In this document: one piece after another, positions 21,244 through 33,958 of the stretch
How the letters are laid out: every line of letters begins with the position of its first letter
Position numbering within the stretch: position 1 is the stretch's first letter
Assembly (NCBI GenBank): GCA_027886175.1
Contig: JAJNNQ010000023.1
Coordinates: forward strand, 3,272,501 to 3,336,500
Direction: 5' to 3'
Length of the DNA stretch: 64,000 nucleotides
DNA from: Phylloscopus collybita
Taxonomy: Eukaryota > Chordata > Aves > Passeriformes > Phylloscopidae
Translations under genes and position numbers: made by a program
The notes under the pieces: generated by a model
What the model saw: the letters and a program-made list of their open reading frames with translations, nothing else
Told to the model about the DNA's origin: nothing
The model's database searches: none

Positions 21244-24200
21244 CCATGGCTCCCAGCAGGCAGGCTCAGCTGAGCCCACCCCTGTTTCTGTTCTCAGTTT
21301 CCTGAAGCAGACCAGAGAAGGGAGGTGTAGCCAAGGTGTCTCCCCCAGGCTGAGCCCAATTCCTCCCTGCCCACAGGGCTCCAAAGTGGCAGCTGTGAGA
21401 CTCAACCCATTTAACCATCCCCAGGCTGGGGCAGTGCATCCCAGGGGAGCCCCTGCTGCAGCTGCCTGCTGGCCAAACCCCAGCACTTGTGTTTTGGCAC
21501 CACCAGCTACGACCTGTGACCAGCCCAGAGGCCTTGGAGCTGCACAAGGGCTCTGCCACTGCCCTCTCCTGCTGGCTCCAGCCTTCTCTGATGGTGACAA
21601 AGCACTGGAGATGTTGTTCTTCCTATGCACCAGCGGTGCTGTCTGCACACCTACAGCAGATCTAATTTGCAGCACATCTCTCGGGTGGGGAGAGGAATTT
21701 ATCCTTCTGACAGGCAGAGAGGGGCCAAGTGCCTTGTCCAAAGCATGGAGCGTGCCTGTGAATTAACAGGGACTCAACCCAGACCTGAACTGTGGCCCAG
21801 CTCCTGGCACACACACCCTGCCTGCTGGCAGCTGCTGGAGCGTGAGGGGAGAGCAGAGCAATTTGTTTTGCAGGCTGCTCATTTATAAGGACAGGCCCTT
21901 TTTGGGTTTTGCAGCAGCTCATAATTTAAAATTGTCCGGGCTGTCATGTCCCCCGTGCTCAGGGCTCCTGTGGGGGGCAGAGGTGGGAAGCTGGGATGAA
22001 AAGGGGGCAGAGGCTGTGAGGGGCAGTGCTGGGGGCTCTGCTGCACAGCCCTGCTGGCACTGAGTGCTGGCTCCAGGCACGAGCCCTGGGCTCCCTTCCA
22101 GGCCGAGCAGAGCCTACAGGATTTAGCAGGAATAAGCTACAGTGCCACTTCCCTGTTCTCTTGTCCCTTCCCATATTGACCCTGGCAGCCTGGTGCAAGT
22201 TTGTCACCTCCCCAGTTTCTCCCAGTCACGGCACCTCCTGTCCCATCCCATCCCAGTCGTTGCCCCTTGGGCATCTCAGCCCAAATCCTCCCTTCTCTGA
22301 CCTCTCTCCCCTTCTCCCTTTCCCCATCCACTCTGCCAGTCTCAGTCCTCCTCTCCCTGGCTCTTTCCCAACCCCATCTCTGCACCAGGGCAGCCTCCAG
22401 CACCCAGGAGACAGCCCTGCCTCCTGCCTCACCTTTCTGCAGCTCCTCATCAGCACAGTCAAAAGCACCTGGCAAAGGTAAGGCCTTGGCCACCACACTC
22501 TGAATTTCAAGTTCCTCCTCCAAAGCCTGCAAAATTTTCCAAAACTTTCCTGCCAGCACAATTGTCCCCATCCTCCCCACAAAACCAGCTGGGCTGCAGA
22601 GGCTGGAGCTGGTGCTGGGGCAGCTGGAGAGGCACACACTTGCTGCAGAAAGTTTCAAACCAAACAATTAAATCCCTGAAAGAATTTCCAAAAGCACCTA
22701 AGCAGGTTACATGCCTAATTCTCAGAGCCCAATGGGACTTGGACATCTAATCTTCTTAGCTGCTTTTGAAAATCTTTGCCAGGTGCCTGTTTGCATGTTT
22801 AGGTGCTCTAAAACCTTTGCGAGTCTGAGCTGTGGAGCGTGGTCAGTTTGGGTCAGAGCAGAATTGCAGCAAATCCCATCTGGAGAGGGTTATTTGGGCT
22901 TAAATCTGAGCTGGGCAACCAGCAGGGTCCCCAGCCCTGCTGAGGGACACCATATGTCCTTCGTCATTTTGCTTTATTCTGCTTTTGGCAGATTTATCCT
23001 GGGTAAGGCAGAAAGGCAGAGCCTTCCCTGTGGGTCCTGCCCAGAGAGCCTCAGCTCTACCAGGTACCACAGAGAGAGACCCTGCTGTCAAAACCCTCCC
23101 TGTGCTGTGGGCTTTTCTGGCAGATCTGGCCCATAATGACCATTGCTGTGTGTGACTGAAGCTCCAGGGCAGCAGGAGCAAAGGCAAAGCCCCCAAGCAA
23201 GAGCATTGCCTGGTTGGGACTGGGGCAGAGCAGCTCTTGGTGGAACAGCAATGCTTCTGTCCTCTCAGTGCTGCTGAAAATCAGGAGCTGACCATGCTGA
23301 GCTCCTGGCCAACGCCTCTGATGGAAGGAGAAACTTTGGGGAGCTTTGGAGAATCAGGCCACAGGTTTTGAGTGTGAAACACAGACCCAAATGAAAACCT
23401 TGGCCGTAGGACAGCAAGGACAGCCCTGATCTCTGGGAGCAGGGGGAGATGCTCCAGCTGACAGCACGAGGAGAAGGACTCAGAAGTCCTGTGCTGGCTC
23501 CTTGGAAGCTCAGGAGAGCAGCAGCAGCAGTGCCCAGCACCCCGGGGGATGCCCACACTGCCACATCCAGCAGCCCCAAGCCCTGACAACCTCTGCACAC
23601 CGGGACTCTGACCCCCTCCTTTATCCAACCCTACCCCACCCCCCAAAAGTGACCCCATTTTCTGGGAAATTATTTCCAGTGCAGTAATTGCAGGCTGGAA
23701 ATTAGACCCCAGCCTTCAAAGAGCAGGCTCTGAAGTGCACATTAGCTCTCTGCTGGGATGAGCCATCTTACCAGTCCCTGCTCGTCTCCTGCCTGAAATT
23801 ATGTTTGACTACAGGGCATGAAATGTTATTCATCCTTCCCCATCTCCCTCCCATCCGTTTCTATTCAGATTCAGCACTGAGTGGTAGCAGCAGCAGGTAT
23901 ATGAAAAGGATTTTCAGGTGTTCATGTGTCTTTTCTTTCTTTTTTTTTTTTTTTTTCTCTCCCCCAGTTCCCCTTTTATACATGAGAAAGCAGCATGAAA
24001 GGCAAAGCAAATGAGAATGGGGAAGAAAGTGCTGGATTTAAAGCAATCTGTGAGCACGGGGGTGTTTATTATCTGCAAGGATGAGGCTGTGATGTGCAGG
24101 GTGAGTGGCAACGTGGCCCCAAGAGCCACCTCTCCAGCAGCCCTGGTCAAGGCTGGCGTGGAAAGGGTGGTGCCGAGGCAGCTGATGGGCACGGGGTTAA

Positions 24201-27200
24201 TTCTCATTTCACTCCCTGGCAGTAGCAATTTCACGGATCTCGTCATCTGTGGACAGTTGCAGAAAGGGGAGATCAGAAATGACAAATATCTACATTACCT
24301 TCAGAGATTAAAATGCCACCAAATGGTCTTTTAATATGAAACCGCTGGTGGCTCTGGGATTTGGTTGGTGTAAGGGACCATTGTCAGTTTGGGATTTATT
24401 TTATTTTATTTTATTTTTTTAAAAAGAACGAAACACACTGAGAAAAACATTAAAAAAATTGCAGAGGTAGCTGGAATTTGGAGGCTACCATGAAAAGCAG
24501 ACTGGATATCTAGGCTGGACATCTCCCATCTGCATGGATAATTGACAATCGTGTATTTTCCCCACCAGTCAAAACCAGAGTTAGTTTTAAACAGCTAGAA
24601 CTGGCTCTTGCCGTTTTCTTGTCAGCGTTATCTCATTAGGATCAATACTTTTCTTTGCTTTTCTATAAGCCTGGGAAAATCAGGGGGATGGATTTCCTCT
24701 AACAGGATAAAATCCTGGCAAAGGACTTTGGAGAGGTGAGATAAGAAATTAACATTAAGAAAGGCGATCGCTATCTGTGTGCAGAGGTTTTGTTGCTGAA
24801 GCCCACCTGAAGCTTGTTTTCCAGCACATTTACATTTCCAACAAGCTGCAGCTCTTGCTGATTTGAAGCTGCGGGGTGTAAAAACCCCCCGGGGCTCTGC
24901 TTGGCTGAGAATTGCCTCTCCCTGTGCATAGGGAATCCGGTGGGATGCCGACCTTGAGGCTCCAAGGGGACACGGGGAGAGGGGCAGGAGGGTGCAGGGG
25001 ACGTTGTGCAGATGTTGTGTGCTTGTGATCATGCTCAGGGCAAGTTAAAGCAGAGCTCTGCAAGGTTTTATTTCGTTTTTTTTAATTATTTTTATTTTCC
25101 TCCTGGGGACCAGCAGTGGAGGTCCCTGATGGAAGAGCCATCCCTGCTCCTGTGTGACTGGAGGGGGCTTTGGGTTATTTTGTCATCTCTTCCCTCATCC
25201 CTGCTCCTCTCTAGCTGCCACCAAGTCTCTTCTTGTGCTGCTGGAGGAGAGGAAAAGGGGAGGGAAGGAACCAGTGTGGGGTCTGGATCAGGCTCTGAGG
25301 TGCTCAGGGGAGGAAGGTGAGGAAGAGGTGGCTGGCACAGCAGCATCCCCTCCAGGCTCTGTCCCAGCTCCCGGCAGGAGCTGCTGTTCACTGCTGGAGG
25401 CTGGGACACATCATAAATCAAAAGCTTCTTGTGCCCTTTGATTAATGCCCAGGGAGGTGTGGGGTGGCACTGCTGGTGTCCCCAGCCTGGGAGGGGGTGG
25501 CAGAGATGGATCTGGGGGGCTGCTGCAATCAGCATTTGGGGGGCAGCGTGGGCATGGCCAGGGCACCACTGGCCTGGGGCAGGAGAAAGGAGGGTGTTGT
25601 CTCCCCTCTGCCAGATCAGCAGCTTGGGAAGTGTGAGCAGCAACCTGGATCACACCTTTGGAGGTGTCCTGGGGAAGGAAAATTTAAGGCATTTAAAGAG
25701 AAGAGACAGGGTGACTCTCCAGGTATTTAAGGAGAGTCCTTCTGGTTTGGCTGAGAGAGAAACCAGAGGCTGGAGAATGAAATGGGAGGGCGATGGGAGC
25801 TGCTGATGGGGGTGGGACTGACAGCTCTGGAGCAAATGAGACACGACAGAAAGGGGGGAGATAATTTAACAGGCTTGGCCTGAGATTGTCCTTCATAGTC
25901 ATGCCTTGATTTTCTCTTGCTTTAGGTTTGTCAGATCTGATTTTGCAGAGGGGATGCAGGGGGGACTGCTCTGCCCCACGTGTGCTGCAGAGGTGCCCAC
26001 GCAGCTGCCTGTTGCTCCTCTGAGCCACAAGCCTGCAAGAAACATTTGGTTTTAAATGCCTGGAAGTATTTTCATGTCGTTAGAATGACCTCTTCTTCGC
26101 CATGTGCCTTCTTGAGAGCTGTTGTGCTATTTTTGCTCCAAATTTCAAAACAAATCCCACCCCCTAAGGCAGCAACCAAGAGCAGGAACCATCAGGAACT
26201 GTCAGCTTTGCTGAGCTAACCAAAAACTGAGATTTCCAGCAAAAGCCTTTGACTTCTGCTGTTCACCTCGAAGCAACAGGCTGCAAGCCCTGCACCTCCA
26301 CCCTGCTCCCGAGGCTTGGCAGCTCCCCTGCTGCAGGAGGAGTTTGTGGTGGAGCAAGGGGAAGGTTCGAGGGGATTTATGTTGTGCTGGAGCCTCAGGC
26401 AAGCACAGCCTGACTTCACCCCACAGCCCACCAGGCTCCTGCATCAGCTCTTGGTGGGGTCTCGAGGCTGGGGTATAAATCTGTGCCCTGAAAGCTGCTG
26501 GACACCAACTTTCCCAGCGAGAGGGGATGTCACGAGCTCCCCTTCAGGGCAGTAACTCTCCTGTCATTCCCTGGCGTTGCTGGGCTCACCCTCGCTGATT
26601 TTTCCCTGCTGTGACATTTTGGGAGGGACAGGACACGTGGATGGCTGCAAGGACAAGCCACAGCCCCTGGGCACTGCAGTCAGACCCTCAAGGGCTGGGA
26701 GAAGCAGCTCAGCTCCAGGAGCCCACACGGATCCTGCTCCCAGTCCTGTCCAGGGCAGGTGGGTCCTGAGCCAACCTTGTGCTGCTCCACAAGGAGCTCC
26801 CAAGCCTTGAGGGCTGAAGAATTGTCCCTAAGGATGGTGCAGACAGTACCCAGGGTCACTGCAGGCTGGGTGTCCCTCTTCCAGCTCCACATAATAATAA
26901 TGATAATGGATAGTTGAGTGCCTCTCTTGCAGCTGCACATATATCAATCACGATCATCGTCATGCTTTTAATTTTTAACCAAAGTGGCCACATAAAGTAA
27001 TTCCTTAAGCCCTTTGCCCATGGCAAATGTCTTAGAAGGGCATAAAAGATGAGCTCTAATTTTCCTCCCTGGCCTTTTTTTTCTGGCTGTTGCCTGGCAC
27101 AGCTCCTGAGGCACAAGTTCTGGGAGCTTTGGAGGCTGATATTCCCCTGGAGGGCAGGCAGGAGGTGCCTACCCCACTCTGCAAAGCCAGAGGCAGGGAG

Positions 27201-29571
27201 CTGCCGGCAGCCAGGAGCTCTCAGGAAAGGGCTGCTGCTGGGAGAGGTTCTAATTGCCATTCCCCTGCAGATATTTGCTTTGGTCTCCTCAGGCCGGGCC
27301 CTGCTGGGCTCCTGCTGGGCTGTGAAGGGCACGGCAGCTCTGATGGGGCACACGCGGATCTGCGGCAATTTAAAAACCATTCCTCAAACCCCAGCCTCCC
27401 GGGCCGAGCCAGATGGGGATTAGAAGGGGTTTGCCACATAAAATAAAATCCCGAGGCATGTCCTGGTGGTGAGTTTAGCCATCACAGGGGTGGGTAATCA
27501 CAGGGAGGGGGTGAATCTTGGCTCTAGGGATGCCCTGCGGTGCTGGGGAGCTCAGTTTGTTGCTGGAGAGCTCAGGGTGACACTGCAGGTGACACAGCCC
27601 AGCTCAGGGCTCACTGCAGCACCAGGGGGCCCTGGGGGTGGTGTCACACCCACGATGAGCTGTCCTGGGAGTTGGCACTGGGGGACAGCTCAGTGGCTGT
27701 GTCCAAGTCTCTCTGCTGAGCTCTGGGAGTGTTGTCAGTCCAGGGGGGAGGCTGACCTGCCCCTCTCTGGCAGTTCCTGCAGAAATGATGGAAAAGTGCC
27801 TGCCCTTGCTTGGGTAAATCCCACCTCATCATTCCCAGGTTGTGGAGGGGGCTGGCCTGTCAGGGGGCACAGCGTGAGGGGCTCAGAGGAACCTCTGCCC
27901 AAATGCAGGGTGCCAGTGCTGTGCACAAATGTTCTGACTGGGAAAAGCCCTGCACGGCTTGAACCTGCCGTGAGCTCCTCTGTGGCTCTCTGTAGGAGTT
28001 ACACAATGCTCTCTGTGTGTTTAGCACTGCAGAGCCACCAGAGCTGGAAAGAGGGCACCAGGATCCCCAAATCCATGCCCAGGCAGGGTCAAACCCTGTT
28101 TGCTGGCCCTGGATCTGCACTAAACCCCCTGTACATAATGCAGGGATGAGGTGCTGAGGCTCAGAACTTTTTCCTCAGGTGTTTCTTCCTGGGGCAAAGC
28201 AGGGAGAAAGGAGCTCCACGGTGCTCAAGGCAGGGATGGACATCACCAGCCAGCCCTGCCATGCTGCTTTCCCTTGTGGCAGCTCCAGTGCCACTCAGTT
28301 TATCAGCAAGGTAAATTTTAATTGTCCACATCCCTCTGATGCCCACTTCAATAGGCTGCCCCAGGATCCAGCACGTGAGGAAGGTGAGATGATCCTTTCT
28401 TAAAAGGACATTGCCCAGTGATTTTTCACAAGGCTTTGAACAGTTTTGCTGATTCTTTCATTTTTAATTGGTTCCCCTTGGAAAACTCGTGCTGGAATCT
28501 GTGTCCTTTCATCATTTTGTGCCGCGGATGCCAGCGGTGCACTCGGAACTGCGCCGGGCACGCGAGGGGCTGGGGTGGCCTCAGACATCCTGTCCATAAA
28601 CTAGGTCAGCCCTTGACAAAGGGATTTCAGCTGGTGCTGCCATCCCAGTGCAAGGCTACTGGGGGTGGTTGTGGGGAGGTTTGATTTGAAGAGCCCCATG
28701 GGAAGGTTTTCCTCACCCTGAGCAGCGCCCTGCAGCTCTGTGGTGTGGGGTCATGGGGGTCTGCAGCCATTCCTTGGGACCAAACCCTGACCTGAAATGA
28801 CTGTGTGGGTCTGCTGTGGGGTAGGGAAGGGGAAAGGCAGAACTGCTGAGGTGGGACAGGACCATCTAGCCCAGGGAAAGCCCTTGAGCAGCATTTTGGG
28901 GTCTCACTGGGTCTCGTTACTCCTGGGTCCACACTGGTTCCTTTGGGAAGTCCCCCACCTGCAGCATCGTCTCAGCCAAGGGGTGAGACCTGGCCACTGC
29001 CACCATCCTGGCTCCCACCACCACAACCCCAGGGTGGAACCCACCATCCTCCTCACCAACCTCAGTTGTGGTCTCAGGGCCACAGTTTATGGATTCCTGT
29101 CCCCTGCCAGGCAGGAGGGTCACCCATCAGAGCAGCTGGAGTCTGGCACAGAAGCAGGGAGGGAGAAAAAGTACAAGGAGATAGAAATTTGGGGGAGGGG
29201 TATATTATTTTTAGAAAACAACAATATGCAAAATGCCTGATTTCCTTCTCTTGTGGTCAGGTTAGTGCAAGGTGGGTATGGCTCAGCAGTGATATCTCCA
29301 TCACCTGAGCAGGTGCAATGAGGCACCACCCACACACCAGCACTGCCACGTTTGCCTTTCCACGAGCTGAGAAGTCCATCCTGGGCAGTGCTTCCCTCAT
29401 CCCCTTCCCCTCATTGCTTCCCCTTTGCTTGTTTCTTGCTCCCAAGAGTCCCCCTCTTATTTAACCTCCCACCCTTTGAACTTCCCCTTTCTCAGGCCAA
29501 AGGTTCAGTGCAGCCTGGTCCTGGGGAGCAGCCATGAGGGGCAGATGTGAAGGGGGCATTGGGGTTTTGGA
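21244..29571. other. Long intergenic stretch without recognisable gene
   Basis: About 8.3 kb of mostly unique DNA. Low-complexity items are a T run at 23,941-23,956, a (TTTTA)n tract at about 24,397-24,420 and an ATAATAATAATGATAATGG stretch near 26,890. An AT-rich repeat-free segment lies at 24,360-24,780. Frames of up to 227 codons (for example 27,466-28,149 on +) start with ATG but have no recognisable domain and lack splice or conservation cues. They are regarded as chance frames. Confidence 0.45.
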
Positions 29572-29748
29572 ATAGAATCACAGAAACCCCAGAACTGTTT
29601 GGGGTGGAAAGGACTTAAACATCTTGTTCCATCCCCCTGCCATGGGTAGGGGCTTCTTCCAGCAGACCAGGTGGTTCAGGGCCACATCCAACATGGCCTT
29701 GAACACTTTTAGGGAAGGGACAGCCACAGCTTCTCTGGACAGCCTTAA
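29572..29748 (-). mobile_element. CR1: CR1 LINE 3'-end fragment
   Basis: The + strand reads ATAGAATCACAGAAACCCCAG then CTGTTTGGGGTGGAAAGGAC, CATCCCCCTGCCATGGG, CATCCAACATGGCCTTGAACAC and CCACAGCTTCTCTGGACAGCC. This is the well-known CR1 3' region read in reverse complement. It is a 5'-truncated, mutated copy. Confidence 0.9.
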
Positions 29749-31463
29749 TAAATGTAATAAAACACTTCTGGCAGTCAGGAGTGGGCCAGTGGAGAGAGCA
29801 GGGTAGTGCTGCCCATGCACAAGAGCAGAGCTGGTGTCCCACACCCTGCTCAGCTTCAGAGAGGAGGCTGATGTGAGGCTGTGCCAGGGCAGGGGTGGCT
29901 CCTCTCCTTCTGTCAGCTCAGCACTGCCCGTGTGATGGGCTGGGGACACAAACCTTCACCCTGACCTCTGCTTGGGCACCAGCCTTGTCACCACCTTTGA
30001 GAGCAGTTTTATACTCCTCATTCATTCCTCAAAATAATTCCGTTTGTGGCTTTTTGGAGTCCATTGAGGGAAGCTGTAGATGTTGTCCAGCACAGTACAG
30101 GGGAAGTTTTGGTGGGTCACAGCAGTGCCAGATCCATCGGTGTGTCCAGGGATGCTGCTCAGAGCTCAGGAATTAAACTGGGGTCAAACCCAGGGGGCTC
30201 AGCACCAGCAGCTGTGACCAGGGACAGGTGTGGGGAGGCAGCACCAGGGAGCAGAGCACCCCCAGCACCTCTCAGTAGGTCTGGGAAGCAGCAACCCACT
30301 GAGGGAAGGTGCTGGCCCCGCGGGCACCACCCCAGCTGAGAGAGAAGCGGTGACTGTGCTGCTCAGGATGGCAGCTGGCAGCCTGGAGTGGAGGGAAGAG
30401 CCTTCTAAAGCCCAGCAGGAAAACGGAAATCCTCTGCACAGCAAACTGCCTCCACTTCCACCCTCGCTGCCCTGCTTGTGCTTCCCTCCATAGTTCAAGA
30501 CAAAGGGGGGACACTTGTCACTTTTTTCAGCTGCTGTGCTCACCAGTGCTTCTCTTTGCTTGGGGCAAGAGGAGGTGATGGGTGTCCCAGCAGTAGCTCT
30601 GGAGCTGGCTGGGGATGGAGCCTGGAGCCAGAAACATCTCCGTGCCCCTCCACCTCCCCCAGGCAGGCTGCCTGCCTCCATCCTTCCTGCTGCCACAGAC
30701 CTGCCTTTTACGAGTCTTTAAAGATAATGAAAGGACGTACAAAGCTTAATATGAGTCAAAGTGTTTTCAAGAAATGTCAGCTGCCAAATGTCTCTATTTA
30801 AATAGGGAAAGGGTTTTGTGGTGTTTTTTTTTGGTGGGTTTTTTTTTTTTTTTTCCATCTGTAAAGCACAAAACCACACCGCTGCGTTAATTCATGAAAA
30901 TGCCATGGAACGTGGCGGTGAGAAGTAAAAAGGGAAAAATGACCAGGTCAGCTCCGCTGCCAAGGATGAGTGAAGTGCTGAAAGGCTGAACAGAAAACGT
31001 GGTGTTTGAAGAGATCTGGTGCCTGATTTAACGCCGTCCTTCCCTCTGTAGTTCCTGTGCTATTGTATCGCACACGATGGGCCCTGGAGCAGAGGCTGTG
31101 CTCCAGCCGGCACATTTGTACCTTCACCAGGAAAAGAAATATGCAAAAAAAGAAATTTTTTTCTTTTCTTTATTGGAGGGTGAGCTTATTTTCGTTTAAC
31201 AGCCTTTATCTCCTATCCTTGTGCAACAAATCTTGTGCCCAGCTCAGACCTGCCCTTGAACTCTGCAGCCTCTGGGTGTTTCCCAGCGCAGACCCCAGAG
31301 CACAGGGCTCCCTCCAGTTTTGTTTGCAGGTGGAAAAGGGCTTTTCATCTCCCTGCAGGGAGACTGGGTGTTCCTCTGAGCAAGAAAACCCCATCTCTGT
31401 GGCAGGAAGGACCCCCAGTCCTCACCAGCTGTGTGCTCTGGCATTGCTGCACACATGCCATGC
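29749..31463. other. Intergenic sequence without recognisable gene
   Basis: Unique sequence with T-rich tracts at about 30,822-30,856. The AT-rich stretch at 30,720-31,050 contains no repeat family. No coding exon was recognised. Confidence 0.5.
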
Positions 31464-31650
31464 CAGGAGCTGGGATCCAGGAGTTGGGAGCAGGAGCTGT
31501 GATCCAGGAGCTGGGAGCAGAAGCTGGGAGCAGGAGCTGGGATCCAAGAGCTGGGATCCAAGAGCTGGGATCCAGGAGTTGGGAGCAGGAGCTGTGATCC
31601 AGGAGCTGGGAGCAGAAGCTGGGATCCAGGAGCTGGGATCCAGGAGCCTG
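31464..31650. repeat. 13-14-bp minisatellite (GGAGCTGGGATCCA / GGAGCTGGGAGCA)
   Basis: About fourteen units alternate between a GATCCA and a GAGCA(G) ending, sometimes with GTGATCCA. A longer block (GATCCAGGAGTTGGGAGCAGG through GGAGCAGAAGCTGGGA) is repeated, showing higher-order duplication. The irregular 11-15-bp period means translated frames show shifting Gly/Ser/Trp/Asp patterns, not a protein. Confidence 0.85.
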
Positions 31651-33691
31651 CAGCCCAGTGGCTGTTTGCACAGTGAGATTCTCTTAGCTGAGTTACTGCT
31701 GTAATTTCCTAATGGGACGGGGAGCACGCAGGAAATGATAGAAGTGTGTAATTAAACCAAGCCTATCTGAGGATCTTCCATTACCCCATGGTAATTTCTG
31801 GGTCTCAGCATCCTTCTCTCCCTTTTTTAGCAGTGGGAGAGAAGGGAGGCGTGAGCGTGGTGCTTTTCCCTTGAAGCCGTAGGTAGTGCACCTTTATGGT
31901 CATAAATCCCTGCTTATTTATGATCCAGGGAAGTTAACCTTCCAAATCAGATTACACAGATAATTCTGTGCCTTGCCTCTGCCTGGCTGGCAGGAAGAAG
32001 GACTGCCAGGGAAGAGGCACTTATTCTAGCAGTGGAATCTGTTGTGTATGGGAATTTAGCAGCATCTTTCTGAATAAATGGAGAACTCTCCTTTGGGACT
32101 CACTGTTTTTTATTGCAGGAGCTATTAAAACACTTTGAGAGCAGCAGGGATCAGGGCAGCAGGTTTGGTCTATTTGCAGAGGGTAGTTAACCTGGTTATT
32201 TAAGAGTCCAGCTGTAGATGTTCCTCCATATTCCTGAACTGCAAAGAGTAAAAGCCACAGCAGTTTGCAAATTCTCCTTCCACGCTCCACTTCCAGGCCT
32301 TGCTGTTCTCTGCTCAGGGACCTGCTCCTGACACTCAGGGCAGGTCTGCCAGTACCTGGTGTGATCAAACACTGCCAGACCCAGCAAAACATCACAGCAC
32401 AGATGCACCATTCCCAGTGAAGCAGGCAGGAGCCAACATTTTAAACACGAAGCCAGGCAAGCCAGGTTTTGCCCCAGAAAAAGCCCCACTGGAAGAGGCC
32501 AGGAGGCTGACAATAGGTGCTGTGCACAGAGCAGAGATGTCTCCTTTAGGGTTATCCTGGGCACAAGCCCTCAGGTGATTGATGTCTGACACCTTCAATG
32601 TAAAGCTCCTCTTCATTGTGTCTGGTTTTTTGACAATGCAGCCCCTTTTGCTCTCGAGGTGAGCACAGACTTTGCCCATCTAGGCAGCTTGGAATAAAGC
32701 ACTGAGGAAAGTGCATCTGCACTGGGAAATAAACACCTCTGCCTGGCCTTTTTAGTGAGCCTGATCTTCAAACTGCTGCATTAACACAGTCCCCATCCTC
32801 ACTGGGAATATCAGCTTTTCTTACATCCTTGTCCAGCTTACAGTGTTGTTGTTGGGACAGGGTAAATAGTTAATGCAAACAGATATTTTATGGCAAGGAG
32901 GGATCTGAGATGCAAAATTTAGACTTACAAGAAAGCAAAACATCCCCAGAGCTGCACTGAATTGGATTCAAAGCTCCTGGGGTTATAGTGGGACAAGAAG
33001 AATGGCAGATTGGCACAGCCCTTCTTCTCCTTCAGTCAAGTATTTCATCATTTTGATGCAAATAAGTGATCTGTGACCAACTCGCTGAGATCTGTCCATC
33101 TCACTGGCAGCTGGCAGAGTTCTTTATTGTCCCATAACTCTTGCACCAACATACCACACCCTCTTCTTCTCTTCCTTTGAAAACTTTGGCTCTCCTTCTA
33201 ATTAAATGGCTCTGCTCTAGCATCAGCACCCCTTGGTGGGACCAGCCTCAGCAGTCATGTGAAAGGTGAAAGCTGGAGTGTCTTTTTTGAGGAGATATCA
33301 GGCCCATTGACAATTTGGGGTGAATTTCCCCCTCTCTGCCCTGTGTTAGTTTCAGACAGGTCGGAACACAAGGAGAAATGCAGAATCTCTCCCTCCAGAG
33401 ACAGACAGAGCAACCACCCAGCAGGTCAGACACACAAATCTGAATCTGTGGTGCTCATCACAGCCTGATAATATTGGCTAAGGGTGGCAGAGAGGATGTT
33501 CCTCATACAGCCTCTGTGAGTCAGTTCTGGAAAGGAATAGATCCTGCTGCCTGGAATCTCCTGGGCAGAGGCTGCAACCTGCCAGATTTTACCACAAAGA
33601 CAGTCCAACCACCAGGAACTGGTTTAAATACAACAAACAAGACCCTGAAGAGATCTAAGAGCCATGGGGGTGTAGCCCTCCAGATATGATA
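31651..33691. other. Intergenic sequence without recognisable gene
   Basis: Unique sequence without recognised transposon or gene. A 71-codon frame at 33,474-33,689 is bounded by ATG and stop but has no recognisable similarity. AT-rich segments lie at 31,700-31,950 and 32,850-33,080. Confidence 0.45.
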
Positions 33692-33958
33692 ATGAAATCA
33701 TTTAGGTCAGAAAAAACCTTTAAGATCATCAAGTCCAACCATGAACCCGAGGTCAAGGCATAAAGCCATACCATTTGTGCTTGATATGGCTTTACAAAAA
33801 ACATAAAGCCATATCAAGCACAAAAACACGCTAACAACTCCAAAAACAAAATAGCAAGCACACAAACGTAAACCACCACTACCTCATGTCCCCAAGTGCC
33901 ACGTCTGTATGTTCTTTTAATACCTCTAGGGATGGCAACTCCACCACTTGCCTGGTAA
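33692..33958 (-). mobile_element. CR1: CR1 LINE fragment interrupted by a perfect hairpin
   Basis: The two sides match the CR1 3' region in reverse complement. The left side is TCATTTAGGTCAGAAAAAACC then TTTAAGATCATCAAGTCCAACC. The right side is CCACCACTACCTCATGTCCCC, CTTTTAATACCTCTAGGGATGG and CTCCACCACTTGCCTGG. In between, where CR1 normally continues, lies unrelated sequence containing a 21-bp perfect inverted repeat (separate entry). The CR1 copy is therefore old and was altered by a later local rearrangement. Confidence 0.8.
33774..33824. repeat. Perfect 21-bp inverted repeat with 9-nt loop
   Basis: Arm 1 (33,774-33,794; core GTGCTTGATATGGC) and arm 2 (33,804-33,824; core GCCATATCAAGCAC) are exact reverse complements over 21 bp. 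They are separated by CAAAAAACA. A further CATAAAGCCATA lies just left at 33,759-33,770, so part of arm 2 is also present in direct orientation. It does not belong to the surrounding CR1 consensus. Confidence 0.95.

Noticed and set aside
33474..33689. 71-codon frame on + strand considered as retroviral remnant
   Set aside because: No recognisable gag/pol/env motif; no adjacent LTR with proper spacing.
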